Source of the DNA: Pseudomonadales bacterium
GTDB lineage: Bacteria; Pseudomonadota; Gammaproteobacteria; Pseudomonadales; Azotimanducaceae
Reading direction: 5' to 3'
NCBI GenBank assembly: GCA_028285415.1
Contig: JANQPF010000033.1
Span: 62,001-126,000 of the forward strand
Length of the DNA: 64,000 nt
This document shows, piece after piece, positions 51,544-60,012 of this stretch. Below the pieces are notes generated by a model. The model worked only from the letters and a program-made list of their open reading frames with translations, was not told the origin of the DNA and made no database searches. Numbering within the stretch: position 1 is the first letter of the stretch; each line of letters begins with the position of its first letter. Made by a program: the position numbers and the translations under genes.

Positions 51544-53168
51544 GAGACTGACACCTTCAAACGGAAAGTCGCAATCCCCGTTTGCCACATTTTGTCTCGC
51601 AATTTGCCGCTAACCTTCGAGGAGTATTGGCCTCTTAATCTATCTGGAAAGATCTCGATAAGCTGATGATTTTTCTGGCTTCTGCTTTTGACATCCAGAC
51701 ATTCCAATATTGCTGTTTTGCAAGCAAGGCATGCACTTACTTGAGAGGGTGTGAATCTCCCGTTGCCTTTGAGGTGGTCAACTTCGCGCTTGGTCAAGTG
51801 TTTTAAACAAGTTCCTTCATTGTAGTTTTGAAACTCCCTGGTTGCTGCTCCTTGAGTGATCAGCTGTCCATCGATTTGTTCGAAAACATGGGGGTTGAAC
51901 GTCAGTCGTCGTGAGTGCAGATCCGCTGTTACTGTTCCTTGCTCTTCTAGTCGCAGCCGATGAAAAACGTCATAACCTTCCAGAATGGTGCTCACCCACT
52001 CCCAGTCCTTGTTGGCTTTGGGCTCTAGGTACTCAGTATATGACCGAAGTGTTTTCAGAAAATTGAAGGAGATTTCTTCCTCAGAGACAAAGAGTCGCTC
52101 TGGACCTTCTTGTCGCTGGTTGGGCGGCCTCGACCTTGCTGCTCGTTTTCCCTCTGAATGGATGAGTTTGACGATTACTTCCTCCTCAAGCTGCCCCCTT
52201 GCGCCATCCTCGACCTCGTCTGTTTGGATTTCCTGTTTTCGTTTTCGCGCTAACATCTTCCTTAAAACAGGAGACCAACCCAAATGGGCGGCGTTCGCTA
52301 TATGCATGACATCATGAAATCGGTAACCATCATCTTCACGGTTGTTGTCAGTGAGAGGGTCCCCGATTGGCTTCCCCTTGAAGTACATCTGTGACACACC
52401 TTTCCCGATTGTGAGAAACACGATAGCCATTTTTCTGGGGAAGCGCTCACCTTTGTTTGAATACGCGTCATGAAGCTGGGTGGGCTTGCCGCGGTCCTCC
52501 CTAAAACTGACTTTGCTGACGTTGCCTTTGACGATTTCCTCTAGCGGTTTACGGCATAGCGATGCAATGGCTGCGAGGTGCCAGATGATTTCACCAACAA
52601 TGACCTCAGTTTCTCTGTCGACTAAATTCTCATTTATGTTTAGTTCCAGCTCAGGTAACTTCTTGCGCAAGAGTTCTGCGCCTAGCTGGGTTAACACGCT
52701 CGCGCACACAGTTAGGAGCGTTCGATCTTTGGTTCTCGCAGTTTGATATGCTAGAGCTTGGTACTGGTTGAAAGAGACAGTGCCGTTCTTTAGCGCCAGC
52801 GTCGCGTTCTTGAGGAAATCTGGTGCTGACGTGAGAGTTGTCTGAATTCGAATAGACTTCTTTGTATCGCTAGAAATTTCATCTATAAGATGCTCAAGAT
52901 CCGAGCGTAGGATATCGTATCGCTTGTTGGTCACGAGACTCAACAGAGAGCATGCGTACCAAATAATGTCGCCGATCTCCTCGAAGATATCATCATCCGA
53001 CCAGACCTCGCTTCGCGCCTCCGTTATAAGCTGTTTTTTTATTGTCGAGATAAGCGAACCAATCTCACCGACTAATCCGTACAGAGCGATGTTTATTTGT
53101 TCTTCTTTGGGGGCGTCTTTGTAGCGGGTGGTCTTCCGTACAAAAGCATAGTAATCAGTGAGGTTCAT
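51483..53168 (-). CDS. MazG-type nucleotide pyrophosphohydrolase with MazG C-terminal domain
   Basis: A 561-residue protein. The first ~100 residues form a MazG-like domain with the acidic metal motif LVGEIGSL (near residue 33) and IFEEIGDIIWYACSLL (near 62). A second, degenerate MazG-like unit follows (residues ~125-225: QLGAELLRKKLPE...VIVGEIIWHLAAIASL), where the Asp of E-x-x-D is Glu. Residues ~245-345 match the MazG C-terminal domain (GKPIGDPLTDNNREDDGYRFHDVMHIANAAHLGWSP, VLRKMLARKRK, DEVEDGARG). The last ~200 residues are unrecognised, with a C-x-x-C pair (ACLACK). Likely hydrolyses modified or surplus nucleotides. It overlaps the convergent pyrophosphorylase-like gene by 61 bases. Confidence 0.75.
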   Translation of the reverse strand: MNLTDYYAFVRKTTRYKDAPKEEQINIALYGLVGEIGSLISTIKKQLITEARSEVWSDDDIFEEIGDIIWYACSLLSLVTNKRYDILRSDLEHLIDEISSDTKKSIRIQTTLTSAPDFLKNATLALKNGTVSFNQYQALAYQTARTKDRTLLTVCASVLTQLGAELLRKKLPELELNINENLVDRETEVIVGEIIWHLAAIASLCRKPLEEIVKGNVSKVSFREDRGKPTQLHDAYSNKGERFPRKMAIVFLTIGKGVSQMYFKGKPIGDPLTDNNREDDGYRFHDVMHIANAAHLGWSPVLRKMLARKRKQEIQTDEVEDGARGQLEEEVIVKLIHSEGKRAARSRPPNQRQEGPERLFVSEEEISFNFLKTLRSYTEYLEPKANKDWEWVSTILEGYDVFHRLRLEEQGTVTADLHSRRLTFNPHVFEQIDGQLITQGAATREFQNYNEGTCLKHLTKREVDHLKGNGRFTPSQVSACLACKTAILECLDVKSRSQKNHQLIEIFPDRLRGQYSSKVSGKLRDKMWQTGIATFRLKVSVSQKRVYCLSAAVSGPAKEGK

Positions 53169-53178
53169 GCTCGATTTC

Positions 53179-53808
53179 CTAGGGTTTCTTCTGTGTCTCG
53201 CGCGTAAAGCTCCATTCTATGGGCTCATCGATGTACCCACGTTCTGGAAACTGCGAAAGCCACTTTAGAAACGCTTCTATTCTGGCTCGTTCAAAATGGG
53301 CCTTGTGCCCTTGTCCGCTCATAACAAAATCGTGTAGCTGCTTTGGAATTTGAGGCCCCGATCTCCCCCAGTACGTATATTCTCTCCCTATGAGTACGCG
53401 GTTCGTACGCCCAGTATCACGTTTAAGGTTGGGCTTACTTAGTTTCCCATTGACTTCACTATGAAAAGAGTCGAGTTGAGAGTAGCCTCCACCCGATTTT
53501 GGCTTATATATGTTGTCACCATAGCGTTGCCGTAGACTGCCACGCATGTATGGCTTCTTGGATCGAAACTCATTTCTCTGCCAGTACTCATCGTAAGTGA
53601 TTATCTCGTCAATCTTCATCCAGTACACAAGCCGCGCATGCATACGTCGGTTTCTAGCTGCGGACCCCGTACCCACGACGTATTCCCCAACGCTTGCGTA
53701 GCGCCTTATGACTGGCTTACAGCACGCAAGCGTACAAGCGGTGCCGAATGGATTCGGCGCGAAACCATGATCATGTTGAACGACGTAGGTGTGAAAACGC
53801 ATTAGCAC
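53179..53808 (-). CDS. Nmad2-like nucleotide-modification-associated protein
   Basis: A 209-residue protein starting with FHTYVVQHDHGFAPNPFGTACTLACCKPVIRRYASVGEYVVGTGS, then RMHARLVYWMKIDEIITYDEYWQRNEFRSKKPY. This matches the consensus I remember for nucleotide-modification-associated domain 2 (Nmad2): D-x-GFAPNPF...CTLA-x-CKP-x-IR...G...GTGS. Nmad proteins are found with DNA base-modification enzymes and MazG or pyrophosphorylase-like genes; their exact role is unproven. It overlaps the end of the upstream gene by seven bases and lies ten bases before the MazG gene, so the three are an operon. Confidence 0.65.
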   Translation of the reverse strand: MLMRFHTYVVQHDHGFAPNPFGTACTLACCKPVIRRYASVGEYVVGTGSAARNRRMHARLVYWMKIDEIITYDEYWQRNEFRSKKPYMRGSLRQRYGDNIYKPKSGGGYSQLDSFHSEVNGKLSKPNLKRDTGRTNRVLIGREYTYWGRSGPQIPKQLHDFVMSGQGHKAHFERARIEAFLKWLSQFPERGYIDEPIEWSFTRETQKKP

Positions 53809-54221
53809 TTATTGCGTTCGGTAGCCGGCTCCTCTCTTTCCTCACCGTGCGGATCTTCGAATTTGGGTTCGCTAGTGCCGCTTGCCGCTCCGTTGATTTT
53901 GACGGCATCCCACGTAAGAACATCTGTCGCATATGACTCAATAGATGGAGGCAAATCCGTAACACCACCAGATCGAGACCACACTCCAATGATTCGGCAG
54001 TTCCTAGCAGATGCAGTTTTGAGGAGTTGCTCTAATAAGTTGAGGGGGATGTTGTTGTCAACGACAATGATCGTCGCATCGCAATCCTCGAGCACCAAAC
54101 GACATTCCTCGAGCGTCAAAGGATAATCACAAACGACGCATTCCAAGTCTAATTCTTCAGCGAGTGTGTTGATGGAGTCTATGTCGCCTCCGTCCGGCTT
54201 TAAGATAATTGCTTTCGCCAT
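53802..54221 (-). CDS. Rossmann-like (TIR/deoxyribosyltransferase-like) protein
   Basis: ATG 54221 follows gaggg, giving 139 residues (a TTG at 54236 would add five). Alternating beta-alpha pattern: AKAIILKPDGGDIDSINTLA, ECRLVLEDCDATIIVVDNN, NCRIIGVWSRSGGVTDLPPS. This resembles a Rossmannoid flavodoxin-like fold of the TIR or nucleoside 2-deoxyribosyltransferase type, but I cannot point to a catalytic Glu with certainty. The C-terminus is acidic and disordered (EDPHGEEREEPATE). First gene of the operon with Nmad2-like and MazG-type genes. Possible NAD- or nucleotide-processing partner; inference. Confidence 0.5.
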   Translation of the reverse strand: MAKAIILKPDGGDIDSINTLAEELDLECVVCDYPLTLEECRLVLEDCDATIIVVDNNIPLNLLEQLLKTASARNCRIIGVWSRSGGVTDLPPSIESYATDVLTWDAVKINGAASGTSEPKFEDPHGEEREEPATERNKC

Positions 54222-54236
54222 ATTCGTAACCCTCAA

Positions 54237-54550
54237 TACCTGCCAAGCTTGGATTTGTGTGGGCTTAACCCCCAGTTGTTCTCAAAGGCGGTGATTAAAC
54301 GCCCGTCCTAATTGATTGCCGCTCATTCCCAGAGCTTTTTGAAGTTCAAAGTGTATTGCGCGTTAGCTTTGAGCAACGAGCAACTTTGTTTCTTAGAAAT
54401 CGATTGTTGTTAGCAACTAAACGTTGATTCATAATGCACAAAATTGGCGACTAATCGTTTAGGAGGTAAAAATATAACAAAAATGGACAACAAAATCAAT
54501 AACTGCTAAAATAATGGAAGAAGTTAGATTCTAAAAGAAGGGTTGAAGAG
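54237..54550. promoter_or_regulatory. AT-rich divergent promoter region
   Basis: An AT-rich stretch between the minus-strand nucleotide operon and the plus-strand Fic gene. CTAAACG (54417-54423) and CGTTTAG (54456-54462) form an inverted pair 32 bases apart. An aggaggt near 54461 is too far from the Fic start to serve it. It probably contains promoters for both units. Confidence 0.4.
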
Positions 54551-55690
54551 ATGGTCTCGATCAATCTAGATCACGCTGTTAAGTATCACTACGGTAAATT
54601 CCCACCGAGATCTCTGCGTTACGACAAGTTCCTTGATCCTTTGCTCAGGGCAACCGAGGCAATTGCGCGTTATGACCAGATGCTAAAGAGCATGCGCAAC
54701 AGTGAGATTCTTCTTGCGCCACTGAGAAACCAGGAAGCGGTGATTTCTTCGCGCATGGAAGGAACTATCAGCACCATGGATGAGATTCTGGAGTATCAAT
54801 CGGAAATCTCTGATGACGCGATGGATGATGAAGGCAGTGATCTTTCGAACTTTCGTACTGAAGTTGTAGAGACTTTTCTCTATCAACGCGCGTTGAAGTC
54901 AGCACAAAATGCCATGTCGGATGGATACCCGTTGTCCGCCAATCTCATTCGACAAATTCACTCTACTCTGCTGTCGTTTGGACGTGGCGCATCAAAGTCA
55001 CCTGGGCAGTTTAAGACCGAACAAAACTATCTAGCCGATCGATCTCGTCGGAACATTAAGTTTGTGCCCATTGAACCTGAGCGGTTACCGGAAGGTATGG
55101 ACGTTCTTTTTGACTATATTGCGCACAACTCCCACTCGCCGTTGGTCAAAGCTGCGCTCGCCCATATTGAGTTTGAGGCGCTGCACCCGTTTCAGGATGG
55201 TAACGGCCGTATCGGGAGAATGTTGATTACTCTGATGCTATGGTCATCGCAGACTATTTCTCAACCTCATTTCTACATAAGCGGCTACTTAGAAGAGCAC
55301 AAAGACGAGTACATCGACACTATGCGTCGGGTTTCAGAGAAGGGCGATTGGGACAACTGGTGCGCATTCTTTCTGACGGCTGTAGAACATCAGGCAGAAG
55401 CGAATCTCGCTATTGCGGAAAGTATCATGGACCTTTACGAGGAGATGAAACAGGTCTTCTCAGAAGTATTGTCTTCCAAGTGGAGCATGGCCGCTCTGGA
55501 TTATGTGTTCACCAATCCTGTTTTCAGGAACAATCGATTCACTTCGAGAAGTGGAATTCCTCAGTCTAGTGCGAGTAGATTCACGCGAATCTTGAGTGAT
55601 GAAGGCCTCATTACCACTAGGATCGAGGCATCTGGTCAAAGGCCCGCTCTTTATTCGTTTGAACCTTTGATGCAAGTGGTACGAATATAA
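54551..55690 (+). CDS. Fic-domain protein (AMP-transferase type) with inhibitory helix
   Basis: A 379-residue Fic protein. The catalytic motif HPFQDGNGRIGRML (near residues 211-224) is complete, including the His and the GNGR anion-hole. An N-terminal segment AVISSRMEGTISTMDE (near residue 65) matches the inhibitory S/T-x-x-x-E-G/N helix, so activity may be autoinhibited. The C-terminal ~90 residues form a winged-helix-like segment (IPQSSASRFTRILSDEGLITT). Fic enzymes transfer AMP or other groups to target proteins. It is a single gene, between the nucleotide system and the coupling protein, transcribed away from both. Confidence 0.88.
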   Translation: MVSINLDHAVKYHYGKFPPRSLRYDKFLDPLLRATEAIARYDQMLKSMRNSEILLAPLRNQEAVISSRMEGTISTMDEILEYQSEISDDAMDDEGSDLSNFRTEVVETFLYQRALKSAQNAMSDGYPLSANLIRQIHSTLLSFGRGASKSPGQFKTEQNYLADRSRRNIKFVPIEPERLPEGMDVLFDYIAHNSHSPLVKAALAHIEFEALHPFQDGNGRIGRMLITLMLWSSQTISQPHFYISGYLEEHKDEYIDTMRRVSEKGDWDNWCAFFLTAVEHQAEANLAIAESIMDLYEEMKQVFSEVLSSKWSMAALDYVFTNPVFRNNRFTSRSGIPQSSASRFTRILSDEGLITTRIEASGQRPALYSFEPLMQVVRI

Positions 55691-55757
55691 TCTGAGTTAA
55701 TGAGTGCGTTTGTTATCCGTAGGTTCGGCGTCCTGTGGGATATCTAATGTTGAGGAC

Positions 55758-57401
55758 TTAGAGCTTTAACTTCGTGCGTGCTTTGTACCTCTTCCCGAAG
55801 AGCGGGTTAATCCCAACCCAGCGTTTCCAAGGGCTCACCTCATGGTAACCAATCTTTTTCAGCCGCATCGGCTTATGCTCCCGTACGAACACAATCGCAT
55901 CTGTACATCGTCGCACTTGCTCCGGGGTCATCAGATGCATGGAAGCATCACTGAGTGAGCTGGTCGGCGCATCAAAAGCCGATGCTCCCAGATTGTAGTT
56001 CTTAGCCTTAACCGTTGTGGTGCCCAGCATCTCGGAAATCAGCCGATTGGTTTTGTGCGATCTTGTTCCAAAAATCACCTTGACCTCTGTTTGAGATAAC
56101 AAGGTTTCCAACGATTCTCGGCCGTAGACCCGAACCCATTCTTCGAGCTCCTGGACCACCAGCCAGATAACGATGTGAAACTCTCTGGCGAGCGTCATCG
56201 TGCGCGGCAGCACATCGATTTTGAAATTTGTGATTTCGTCGAGGAGGTAGACGACCCTATTGCCCTGCTGCTCTCGAATGAGTTCGGTCAGCGCACACCA
56301 GCCGAGCAAACCCATCCACGGTGCCATGACATCCGCGCGCGTCGGATCACCCATCAGGTAAACTGTCACTTTCTCCTGGCGCATATCACGAAACCGAAAA
56401 TCACATGCCGCGGCAGATTCCGCGAGCACACCCGATGGGCTAAATGGCTCAAGTACCTGCACAGAGCCTTCGCGAAACGATTCAATCTGCTTGGGATCAC
56501 CCTTTGCGAGCTTGGTATGAAGGTCGGTGGCCAAACGCGCCAGATCGCCGCTCAAGGCATTGCTTTCCATGGCCTTTGTCAATGCATGCGTCAGCGCGTC
56601 AATGTCGCTGAGAAGTTCTAGCGCCCTTGCAAGGGTTGGCGTTTCCTTGCCAAGAGCGACCAGATAAACGAAGGTGAAGGCCAGGAACTTGCGCGATGCA
56701 TCGCGGAAGAATTTGTTCTCCGCCGAGCGGGTTGGTTCAGGGTAAAGCTGCAAGGCAATGGCATGCGCATCACTCAATAAAAATGAGTGCAGCGCTTCCA
56801 TTGCCCAGTCATCGATCAGGATTTGCAAAGGATTATAGCGCCAGGGCGTGCCCAAGATGTCCGCATGATCGCCAGTGGGATTGACGGTGATAATTCTATG
56901 TTTGAGCTTTCTACGGCGAAGCTCTGCTGTCATAACTGCTAGGGTTTTCTTGAGATCTGCCACCAGCATCGAAGAACGATTGTGACAAAGGGCTGGAATG
57001 ACAAAATTTGTCGTCTTACCGCCTCCGGCCGGGCTCAGGACAAGTCCACAGGATTCCGTATCGACCCACACAGGCAGCTTTTCAAGGAGGCCAACCAGGT
57101 AGCCTTGGCCGTGCCGTTTCTTAAGCAGATTCGCCTTCTTGGCATCCTTGGGACTCGCCCATTCCGCAGTACCCGCACGATCTCCTGGGCGTTTGATCCA
57201 CCAACGGTAGATCAAGCGTACACTCAGGCGCAGGAGATTGATCGCGACGCTGAACCACAGTAGCGCTGCAAAACTGGCAAGACCATAAAAGAACCAGACA
57301 TCCGGGGTATAGAGGAGATGTTCGAGTTCGAGCGCAGCCCAGCTCAAAAGCCCAGCCAGCAGCGCCGAGCCAAAGACGCTCGGCTGATGGCGCTGCATCA
57401 A
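55758..57401 (-). CDS. VirD4/TraG-family type IV coupling protein
   Basis: A 547-residue coupling protein. Two N-terminal transmembrane helices (residues ~8-60) are followed by the ATPase domain with Walker A SPAGGGKTTNF (near residue 124) and Walker B VYLLDEITNF (near residue 386). A TraG-like sequence PMRLKK follows near the C-terminus. It would link the relaxosome to a type IV secretion channel. It overlaps the upstream gene by four bases (57398-57401). No VirB/TraB channel genes are in the window, so the element is probably mobilizable or has its channel genes elsewhere. Confidence 0.88.
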   Translation of the reverse strand: MMQRHQPSVFGSALLAGLLSWAALELEHLLYTPDVWFFYGLASFAALLWFSVAINLLRLSVRLIYRWWIKRPGDRAGTAEWASPKDAKKANLLKKRHGQGYLVGLLEKLPVWVDTESCGLVLSPAGGGKTTNFVIPALCHNRSSMLVADLKKTLAVMTAELRRRKLKHRIITVNPTGDHADILGTPWRYNPLQILIDDWAMEALHSFLLSDAHAIALQLYPEPTRSAENKFFRDASRKFLAFTFVYLVALGKETPTLARALELLSDIDALTHALTKAMESNALSGDLARLATDLHTKLAKGDPKQIESFREGSVQVLEPFSPSGVLAESAAACDFRFRDMRQEKVTVYLMGDPTRADVMAPWMGLLGWCALTELIREQQGNRVVYLLDEITNFKIDVLPRTMTLAREFHIVIWLVVQELEEWVRVYGRESLETLLSQTEVKVIFGTRSHKTNRLISEMLGTTTVKAKNYNLGASAFDAPTSSLSDASMHLMTPEQVRRCTDAIVFVREHKPMRLKKIGYHEVSPWKRWVGINPLFGKRYKARTKLKL

Positions 57402-58675
57402 CGCTCCAGGAGTTCGTGCGCGGTCCGGACAATCGTATAAACGGATTGACCGGGACCTGCTTCTAAGCGCGGTTTAACATCCGCGCCGCGATTGCCCTCA
57501 GAAGGATCAAGCACAAAAGTTCTTGCATAGGTCTCCCCATCAATCGAGATACGCAGCTCTGCGTTGACCGGAACGCTGGGAACCCCATGATAGACATTGA
57601 TCGCCACCAAAAGGGCGCGTAGATCAATCGGCACTGCAAACTGAATACTCTCTTTGCCGTTGGTGGCTTCAGGAGAGGCCCTATAGTCTTTCCAATATCG
57701 ACCCTGTGGCGTTTGGGTCAGCCGGTAGGAAAGCGCCGGTGCGCCCGGAAACGGGCATGCATAGAGATCTAAGTCGCAGGAAACGCAATCCCAAGACAGA
57801 CCTAACTCGACACGTTCTGCGCGCCGGATTGTGTTTGCAGAAGGCATCACGTCACTCAGGGGGCGCTCGAATATCGAACGCTCAATCTCAACTGGTGCGA
57901 GATAAATCATCTCCAGCTTATCGGTCTTGTTGGGCACGAAACGCTGAGCTGGCTCGGCGTTTGCAGCCGCGCGTGCGTAGACTGACGCTGCATCACTGGT
58001 AAAGCTCGCGAGCACACCTCCCTGCGCTTGTAGATACAAACTCCACCAACGCTCGACGAAATGCAGGTGCCGAGAGGAAGGCAGCAGCGCCTCATCCTGA
58101 TGCAAGAGATGAACACGCAAGTTCGACAGATCACCGCCTTTCGCACCAAAAACGGAAGCGCCCCGATCAACACGTAAATGGCCATCGCCCGGAAAGTGAC
58201 CGCCTGTCATGGAGAAGGCCGGTTCGCTTGGATCGTCATACAGCGCGGAACCCAGGACAATGACTTCAATCCCCGATGAAGCATGATGAGAGAGATGCCG
58301 AAGAAGCTGCGGAAGCAAGATTGCTCGCGGCACAGAAGGTGCATCCTCACCACCCGGTGTTTTCACCGACTGGGTGAACGCCATCAACGCCGCCACATTC
58401 GCGCGGTTATAGTTCACCAGCGCTTTGGGCGACCCGTAGCGCGGGTCATCCGGCACTTTGAAAGCCCCAAGGGTACGGAGTTTGTAACCATCGATCAGGA
58501 GCGCCTGATCGCCCGGCTCAAGCGAAACCAAAAATTCCAATGCGCGGCTCATGTCTTGTTTGAGCGTCTGCGGCTCGCCCCAGGGTGAAAAGACCAGTGC
58601 ATAGTCCTTGGCTTGCACCGGGAATGAGAAGGTGATGCTCAGAAGCACCACCAGTAAAGAGAATAAAGATTTCAT
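57398..58675 (-). CDS. Exported element-backbone protein
   Basis: A 425-residue protein with a signal peptide (MKSLFSLLVVLLSITFSFPVQA). The mature protein begins with a Rossmann-like region containing YALVFSPWGE...ALLIDGYKL and IEVIVLGSALYDD, which resembles a von Willebrand factor A-like fold but without a visible MIDAS motif. A Cys pair CVSCDLDLYACPF sits near residue 300, and the C-terminus has a beta-rich part. It overlaps the coupling-protein gene (ATGA) and lies 20 bases downstream of the membrane protein gene, so it belongs to the transfer operon. Exact role unknown. Confidence 0.55.
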   Translation of the reverse strand: MKSLFSLLVVLLSITFSFPVQAKDYALVFSPWGEPQTLKQDMSRALEFLVSLEPGDQALLIDGYKLRTLGAFKVPDDPRYGSPKALVNYNRANVAALMAFTQSVKTPGGEDAPSVPRAILLPQLLRHLSHHASSGIEVIVLGSALYDDPSEPAFSMTGGHFPGDGHLRVDRGASVFGAKGGDLSNLRVHLLHQDEALLPSSRHLHFVERWWSLYLQAQGGVLASFTSDAASVYARAAANAEPAQRFVPNKTDKLEMIYLAPVEIERSIFERPLSDVMPSANTIRRAERVELGLSWDCVSCDLDLYACPFPGAPALSYRLTQTPQGRYWKDYRASPEATNGKESIQFAVPIDLRALLVAINVYHGVPSVPVNAELRISIDGETYARTFVLDPSEGNRGADVKPRLEAGPGQSVYTIVRTAHELLER

Positions 58676-58695
58676 AAAGTCTCCGGAAAACTGAA

Positions 58696-59703
58696 TTAAG
58701 AGAAATCACTGGCGGCGCGATATCGACCGCGTAGATAGATAAAACTCGCGACCTGCTCATTGATCTCCGCCTCGCGTTCATCGCCCAGGCGGCGCTCACG
58801 GCCAAACAGTTCCGCACGTTTGTTTGAGAGTTCGTCATGCGCTTTTTTGTGCTCATCACATGCGCGCTTCACTTCGATGTAATCGATGTTCTGCGTGTAG
58901 TAATCCGGTGCGTACTTCACGTAGATATGCTCAGCGGCAAGAAACAGTGCACTGCCCGCGAGCATCTCGGCGGCGAGCTGCGTCCAGACCAGCGCGGTAT
59001 TGGTGTTGGTTTTCGGTTCAAGCAGAGAGTCGAAAGAAATCGAGGCGCCCACACCATCGAAATTTATGGCAAAAAGCACAGTCCAGGTCAGTAAGACCGC
59101 TAAGGTCAGAGCGAATATGAACTGCGCGTAAAGACGACGCGAAGCATCGAACGCCATAAAGTTGGTGGCGAATTTAACGGCGACCGATCCGATGGGCAGC
59201 AACGCCGAGAGCCCCATCGCCAGCCACGGATCCTCCAGGAACACCGGATTGCCTGACGACATCAAATTGGCAAAGACGTTGCCTGCCCCCAGTGCCAATG
59301 CGAGCAGGGCAAACAATACGATCAAGATGATTAGGATTTTGTCTTTCGTATGCCAATCCGAAAACGGCACTTTGTGTACATCCTCACCCGTTTGCGCATG
59401 GGGCGCGCGCACAAACTGCGGCGTGTCAGCTTGCCTCTTTTCAAGTTTGGCTAGCTCTTCAGTAGAGCGTTTGTAGCGCGGATTCAAATCCGCCAGCAGT
59501 TCCTGAGCCCTCGTGCGCTCATCGCCATGTTTGGCATCCCAAAGTCTCGCGGCTTGTTCTGTCACCAAACGCGCAGCGGCCTCAACATCTTCATAGGCTA
59601 GGAGCTTTCGAATGAAATCCGGCTCAGCAGGTCTGGGGATGCGTTGCGGCGCTTTACCGGTGGACTCCACCAGCGTCAGCGCAGCGCTTTTGGTTTTTGC
59701 CAT
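58696..59703 (-). CDS. Multi-pass membrane protein of the transfer operon
   Basis: A 335-residue protein. The N-terminal ~130 residues are cytosolic and helical; then come membrane segments near residues 128-152 (ILIILIVLFALLALALGAGNVF), 165-180, 190-213 and 235-252, with the remaining C-terminus charged (EHKKAHDELSNKRAELFGRERRLGDERE). It is the first gene of the operon that includes the exported protein and the coupling protein. Similar membrane proteins flank coupling-protein genes in integrative elements. Function unknown. Confidence 0.6.
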   Translation of the reverse strand: MAKTKSAALTLVESTGKAPQRIPRPAEPDFIRKLLAYEDVEAAARLVTEQAARLWDAKHGDERTRAQELLADLNPRYKRSTEELAKLEKRQADTPQFVRAPHAQTGEDVHKVPFSDWHTKDKILIILIVLFALLALALGAGNVFANLMSSGNPVFLEDPWLAMGLSALLPIGSVAVKFATNFMAFDASRRLYAQFIFALTLAVLLTWTVLFAINFDGVGASISFDSLLEPKTNTNTALVWTQLAAEMLAGSALFLAAEHIYVKYAPDYYTQNIDYIEVKRACDEHKKAHDELSNKRAELFGRERRLGDEREAEINEQVASFIYLRGRYRAASDFS

Positions 59704-60012
59704 AGATCACCTCACAGGTTGGTTGTTGGTGAGGTGATTGAAACGCTGGATAGCAGCTGGGTTGGGAAACAATGCGTATGTTTCGTTTGTACCTATCAGA
59801 CATCACGCATGAGAGCTGTTCTGGAGATTCTCAAGCATGCTTTTGGCCGCTTCACCACGACCTGAAGGAGGATCCCTGCGATCCCCCAGACGATTTATGC
59901 AGGCCAACCCTGTACGGGTTAGATGTCATTGAGGGAATTCCTTCTCGTCCTTGGAGCACCTCGCTAGGTAGATCTCCTCTTGATCACAACTTAAGGCTGG
60001 ACGTATGGACTT

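Noticed and set aside
54461-54508. Short leader peptide upstream of the Fic gene
   Set aside because: An ATG with eight codons follows an aggaggt, but the spacing is far too long for translation initiation.
56175-56621. 148-codon plus-strand frame inside the coupling-protein gene
   Set aside because: It lies opposite the conserved ATPase region of the coupling protein and has no protein-like motif.
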